A DNA stretch of 64,000 bases from assembly GCA_037501455.1 (NCBI GenBank), contig CM074864.1, positions 36,482,001 through 36,546,000 on the forward strand. The letters run 5' to 3'. The notes below the pieces were generated by a model, which was given only the letters and a program-made list of their open reading frames with translations, did no database searches and was not told where the DNA came from. Source of the stretch: Lantana camara. Its lineage: Eukaryota; Streptophyta; Magnoliopsida; Lamiales; Verbenaceae. The position numbers and the translations under genes are program-made. Of the stretch, positions 58,657 to 64,000 are shown one piece after another; the stretch's first letter is position 1, and each line of letters opens with the position of its first letter.

Positions 58657-59586
58657 TGTAGCACCCTGCACAGTGGGTCACCATATCCCCCGCACCTAAG
58701 CCCAATCCACATACAAGATGGAAAACCCGTACATGAACCAAGCAGAGGCGAACGAGAGACAGACAGACACACACCTAAGCTAGGCAGAACGTAGACCCTG
58801 CCAAGTGAAGCTAACCACCAAACAAATGTGTATGTGGAAGTGAATTATACAATCAAATAATAAAGCACAAGCAGCAAGTGACGGGTTCCACTTATATAAA
58901 TACCTAATCCCGAAAATAACATAAATCATAAGTACAAACGCGGTTCAATCTGTTTCCTAAAAGCTTGTCCCGAAACACAAGTTTATAAATCCAAAAATGC
59001 TACTTAAACATACTTCCATACAGAGTTCAAATCGTATGAAAATGCAACAGACCCAAACAAATAAAAGATATAACAAACTCCAAGGACTCGACACACCGCT
59101 TAGCTCAAACTCCACGGAACACCTGCACACTAAAAACAAAAAGGGGAGAGGCGTCTGTCACACAGACTGAGTGAGGGGCTAACCACACACGCTACATATA
59201 TATAGAGCAAAGTACATTCAAGTCACACGGTTCGTGAACTCGGGGATAGTTTTTGCACACCAAACTTTGCTCGTGATACGTAATATAAGAATTCTTATCG
59301 AAACGGAACCAAACATAACTTAAAAAACTCATATGTATCAAACATTTCCAAACATAACTTATCATATCAAATCGTTTCATGCCTTCGCTTATACTTTCAA
59401 AAGATCCATATTTTATCTTAATTACGAGTCTATCCCCGTTTCACGAACTTTAACAGATCATACATACAAAACTCGATGGGTACGAGTCACAAATCCCATC
59501 CTAGGCTCCTCATACGAATCATAACATATCAAAACAAAACATACCTAATAGACATACCTCCTTCTCCTGTGACGGAAGATTTACGC
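58657..59586 (-). mobile_element. 3' end of an LTR, U, inserted in V
   Basis: It starts TGTAGCACCCTGC, followed by CCCCCGCACC, and resembles the first 930 bp of X LTRs read on the plus strand, including the TATA-hairpin block at 59099-59206. T interrupts it at 59587. Confidence 0.7.
59099..59206 (-). promoter_or_regulatory. TATA-hairpin-pyrimidine-CAG block of U
   Basis: The minus strand shows TATATATA (59197-59204), CCCCTCACTCAGTC, a hairpin GTCTGT-GTG-ACAGAC (59153-59167), CTCCCCTTTTTG, GTGCAGG and GAGCTAAGCGG. The stem sequence differs from the other LTRs, but pairing is kept. Confidence 0.5.
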
Positions 59587-62500
59587 TGTCGCGCCCGAGC
59601 ACGAGACTCCACATCCCCCGCACCGAGACCCAACCTGCATATAAAAAAGAAAATCCATACACGTGCCAACCCACGACGAACGGGGACACAACACACTCAC
59701 TGTACTAAGCAGGAGCTAACCCTTAAACCATTCAAAACGTGAGATAAAAAGAAAATTGAGTAAAACAGTAAAGCGGAAGCATTTCATATCATATAACATG
59801 TACAATGAGCCATCAAACTCCAAAACCAAAATATATACAAGGATTCAAGTATTCAATGGCCCACATGGCCTACATAAACAATACGCACGAATATTCATAA
59901 TCATAATACAAAATGAATAGTATGAGTGCAAAAGAAAGTGCTAGACCCAAATACAAGACTCAACGACTCCTATTCCCGCCTAGCACTGCCAAAACCTGCA
60001 GAACACAATTAAAAACAACATGGGTTCTGTCTAAAGGAAACTGGTGGGTATAATATAGGACATAGTATATAATATCGCGGAATTTAACCATATACATGCA
60101 AGCCATAATCCCCGTATTAAGTTTTACAACAATCTCCCAAGTGGGTAAACAAAGAAAAGTATCAACGGGGATTACAACTATCATATTCATTCATTAGGTT
60201 ATTCAAGGCCCGGCGAGTGGGCGTGTATAATCTCCAACCAACACCTTGTGTAATAATTGTTCATTCATTCATAGGTGATCACACAATAATTTTTTTGTGC
60301 ATATTCATTCGATTCTTTCATTCAATCGTTCATATACACCTTTTTCCTCCGGGTGGTGGACGAGTTTACAAGGCCTGTCCACCCATTCGTTACGGCCAGT
60401 GGGGGTCGGGTTTGCAAAGGCCTCAGCTCCCATTCCCCGCTAATCTCCTAGCGAGGGTCGGTATCATCGTAGTTTGGTTGGTACTAGAGCACGGGATCAC
60501 CGTTAGCCCTTAGCTCCCCGGATAGCCACGTGTACTAAGTTCTTGGGCCTTATTCAGTGCTTGCATTCATGTTCTCGCTAAAATCATTAGATATGGATAC
60601 GTAAAAGAAAGGTTTTACGTTTGAAATCATTTACTTTAAAGAGACTCGTTAAATTGATATAAAAAGTTGGCTCAAAAACTTTTCACATAAGGATATATCG
60701 GGTCATCATAATGATTAGAAGAGAAACCCACCTTGTAAAAGCAAAAGATGAAGCACAAGAGTCTCAAGGACTGCCCTCGCCTCTGATTGGACCCAAATCT
60801 TTGCAAAAGAAGTGAAGTGAGACTCAATATGACCATATACGACGCACGACAATGCTATGAACATGATATGAAATCCATAAGGATGATAATATGTCATGAA
60901 AATGTTCATGTGCACAATTAATACCTTAGAAGCACATAAAAGAGTAATTAATTCAATACACTAAGAGGTTCTGTTCATTCATATTCATTCTCGATCATAT
61001 CATGCAGATATCAAGGCAAAACAACTCATAAACTTCATATGACAATCATAACACAAAATATAACAAGTTTACACTTATAAAATAGATAAAATAAAGGCAT
61101 TCAAATTATTTAAATAGGTATGAACGTGAAATGAGTATCAGTTAATTCCATAATTTCATATAAGACAGACAATACATAATATATCATATTTATCAATCTA
61201 TTATCTTATAAATATAAATTAAAAAAATAAACAATTGAAGCACTTATTGAATTAAACAATTAAAACATTTTATATACACAGACGTACACAACATTCATGC
61301 ATGTAATATATATAATATAAACACATCATATGAACACATTATATATAATACACACACACACATATATACGTACTGCATGCTCAAAATTTATTACATATGC
61401 ACACATGCACTCATAATACATAATATATTATATATATACACACTACACTATAATTAAATAAAAAACTACATAGCAACACACACATGCACATGCACATATA
61501 CACATTCACACATGCACACATTAATTCAATTATGCAACAAATAGGTAGCTACTAGTCCACAAATAAGCCGCAGCTCGAACTCCACTGCATGGCCGCACGC
61601 TTCTACAGTTCAAATATTGTGTGTCCGTGTAGCATTAATTCCTCAAAAATCGACCCTTAACGCGTGGCCTTGCGAGGTTCAGGCATGCAAACCGCACAGC
61701 CGCGTAAGCCTTCCTTTCTCGAAATGAAACAGCATCTGTAGCAGATAGTAGGCAGCGGAAATAAGGCACAACGTAGCAACAAAGAACAGGCAAGCAATTA
61801 GCAGGAAACAACAGCAAGCAGATGCAAATTCCAGTCCCAAAACCATCACACAACAGGAGCAAATCGCATGGAATGAAATGGAAGCATGATGATGCACATA
61901 TGACTTTAAAACTTTCAAAGCATTAATGATAACTTCTAACCACCTCAATTACCAACAAAATTAAGTTATTATAACATTAAATGAAGCTCATGTGATCACA
62001 TTTCATGCATTAATCCAAGAAAAACACAAGGAAGATCATAAGAATTCATATATATGTATAAACCTTTACTATTCACTTCCATAATCATAACTCTATCAAA
62101 CATGGCTCAAAATCTAAAATAATAGGATGAAAATGACCACAAAAGGATGGAGAAAACAATCATAAACTTACCTGTTGAATTCAGTTGATTTTGGAGAAGA
62201 TTTGAGCTCAAAATCTTCAAAAAGGAATAGTGGCGGGAATAGAGATCTTTCTCCAAGTTTGGCTGAAACTTTCCCCTTCTTTCTTGCTTTGATCAGTTGT
62301 GAGGAGAGTGACGGATTGTAGTGTATGTATTAGTGAAGTGTGGGGCCAAGAGTTAGTCAAAAGCTTGAGTATTGGGAGAGTTATGAGCAAAATGGTGAGA
62401 TGTGGTCATTTAGGCGGGAGATTGGTTTTTCGATGAAAGTTCGGAGGTTCAAACGGGCTTAAAAGAATGTATGGCTCATCCCATTGAATCCGAATAATCG

Positions 62501-62936
62501 ATTCGAGTTCAACGGAGGTGACGGAATTCGAATCTGAATTCCCGACCTCAAGATATGCCGCCCGGAAACCAAAAGTATGCTAAATACTCTTAAGCCCCTG
62601 TTTTGGTCCCATCCCAAAATAAAATTCAAAACCACAACAAACAAGTCCGAAAACATGAAACGAGCACATAGACATATTCATCACACATAAATCTCGAACA
62701 TACCAAGTTTTCACAAAAATCGGAATTCAAATCAGATAGGAATGGCACTCGTTTCATAACCACAGAAACATAACATCCAAGAATTCGTATAAAAGTTCAT
62801 TCAAACAATTCATAAATTCAAAGATTAACAATTAATATAAGAATAAAACATATAAATTCATAGTTAAAATAATTTAAATGAATAGATAATTATCATATAC
62901 ATTATACCTGTATGGCTGAAAAGTCGGGGCGTTACC
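59587..62936 (-). mobile_element. 3' LTR of gypsy element T
   Basis: The LTR starts TGTCGCGCCCGAG on the plus strand and ends GGGGCGTTACC at 62936, beside a polypurine tract (CTTTTAAGGGAAAGA on the minus strand, 62937-62951). The expected final A of GTTACA is C. It holds the structured module at 60344-60553, a long AT-rich middle with ATAT and ACAC runs (61140-61520) and no TATA-hairpin block of the X type. Confidence 0.78.
60344..60553. repeat. Structured LTR module, T copy
   Basis: Diverged from the X copies, but it keeps CTCCGGGTGGTGGAC paired with GTCCACC, AGCTCCCATTCCCCGCTA-loop-TAGCGAGGG, and CTCCCCGGATAGCC. Confidence 0.55.
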
Positions 62937-63634
62937 TCTTTCCCTTAAAAGAATCCGTCCTCCGATTCACTGCTCGCCCGAGAACAACTCGGGGTGGAAT
63001 TTCTTCATCTTTTCCTCCATTTCCCACGTAGCCTCTTTTGTGTTGTCACTTCTCCATAAAACCTTTACTAGTGGAATACGCTGATTTCTAAGTTCCTGAA
63101 ACTTCCAATCCAATGTCTTAAACGGCTTCTGAATGAAGGTAAGATTAGGCTCTAGTTCCACTTCTTCAACTGGAAGAATCTCTGATTCATCCGGGTAGTA
63201 CTTCCGGAGTTCAGAAACATGAAACATGTTGTGAATCCAGGTCAAACTCGGAGGTAAATCCAAATAGTAGGTTGTATCCCCGATCTTCTCCAAGATCTCA
63301 AACGGACCCAAGTAACGAGGGTTCAATTTCCCTCCTCTGCCGATCCTTGCAAATCCTTTCCTTGGAGAAGCCTTCAAAAAGACCTTATCTCCAACCTCAA
63401 ACTCAAGATTCTTTCTTTGTTGTTCAACGTAGCTCTTTTGTCGATCTTGAGGTACCTTCATCCGTTGCCTAATCAGTTGGACCTTATCAATAGCATCTTG
63501 AAAGGCCTTACAGGGTTTTTGCTTCTTCTCCCCACTTTTTACGCCTTCTTGCTTGGTCCAATTCCAATCCTCCAAATCAAAGAACAACGGAGACCTGCAC
63601 TTTCTACCATAGAGAGCTTCATATCAAGGCTTGA
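62937..63634 (-). pseudogene. End of pol of element T: integrase C-terminus and chromodomain
   Basis: On the minus strand EALYGRKCRSPL leads into the integrase C-terminal block (VGDKVFLKASPRKGF) and a chromodomain (IPLVKVLWRSDNTKEATWE, then FHPELF). The frame is open from about 63616 to 62967, with one TGA just upstream of EALYG that could derive from CGA. Upstream pol is cut off by LTR S at 63635. It is similar to the pol end at 14980-15594 but clearly diverged, and serves as the local comparison showing Gln where that copy has TAG. Confidence 0.88.
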
Positions 63635-64000
63635 TGTAACACCACATCCCTAGCACTAGAGCCCAACACGTGTAGTGGAATGGTAAATCCGTACACGCAT
63701 CGAACAACAGTGAACGGGTGACAAACAAAATTCACGCCCTAGCTAGGCAGCCTAACCCTCAATCAGAGTGCGTACTATTCAACAAAATATAGCAGAAGCG
63801 ATAAGAGCAATTCATACTAAATTCCCAAGATCACATATAAACATATCACATTGTCATAAGAGCTTAATAATTCCATCTACAAATTTACAATGCCCTTTCA
63901 GGGCCAAAATATTTCAAGTATCAAAGTATTCATAATACATAATTTCATAAGTATAAGACATAAACCACTACAAATGCAATAATGACGACTCGAGCTATGA
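63635..64000 (-). mobile_element. End of another LTR, S, inserted in T pol
   Basis: TGTAACACCACATCC starts at 63635 inside the pol frame. The following AACACGTGTAG, GTACACGCATCGAAC and GTGAACGGGTGACAAAC match the first 120 bp of the X LTRs. It continues past the window edge. Confidence 0.75.

Noticed and set aside
61140..61520. Runs of ATAT and ACAC as a possible matrix-attachment or origin site
   Set aside because: Simple sequence inside the T LTR; nothing beyond composition supports such a role.

Overview
This window looks like plant nuclear heterochromatin, most likely eudicot, built from LTR retrotransposons nested inside one another. I see no host gene, rRNA gene, tRNA gene or CRISPR array. 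The plant assignment rests on the elements: Ty3/gypsy copies with a chromodomain integrase and LTRs of about 4 kb, a Ty1/copia copy, a Tat/Athila-type gag, and primer-binding sites matching initiator tRNA-Met (TGGTATCAGAGC). Every protein signal found is retrotransposon gag or pol. The species cannot be told from this sequence.

Layout, with names X, Y and so on being mine. 1-6800: copy X1, a gypsy-type element on the minus strand with no coding capacity (partial 3' LTR, 1.2 kb interior, 5' LTR). 6801-7171 and 56618-57070: two halves of one older LTR, Z. 7172-56617: probably one element X, split by later insertions; its left LTR (7172-10828 plus 25398-25629) and 3' interior lie on one side, its primer-binding site and right LTR (52476-56617) on the other. 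Inside X sit: (a) a complete 14.6 kb chromodomain gypsy element (Tekay/Del-like) at 10829-25392, minus strand, with a 5-bp target duplication CTTAG; (b) Y at 27300-40186, plus strand, non-coding, arranged LTR-interior-LTR-truncated interior; (c) a decayed copia element at 40187-49231, minus strand; (d) LTR fragment W at 49232-50335; (e) a broken Tat-type gag with primer-binding site and LTR at 50336-52475. To the right, 57071-64000 is another stack: V carrying Z and U, U carrying T (LTR plus the end of pol), T cut by LTR S.

How the parts relate: X1, X and Y carry no protein but keep LTR, primer-binding site and polypurine tract, so they would need another element's Gag-Pol; T, which shares a structured LTR block with X, is a candidate partner. 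The complete gypsy copy has one continuous gag-pol frame broken only by six TAG codons, an altered reverse-transcriptase active site, and an extra intact reading frame ahead of gag.

Most notable signals: an array of about 12 tandem hairpins with apparently covarying stems in all four X/Y interiors; a TATA-hairpin-pyrimidine-CAG block shared by seven otherwise diverged LTRs; the all-TAG decay pattern; and a dense ACGTG cluster in the copia LTR.
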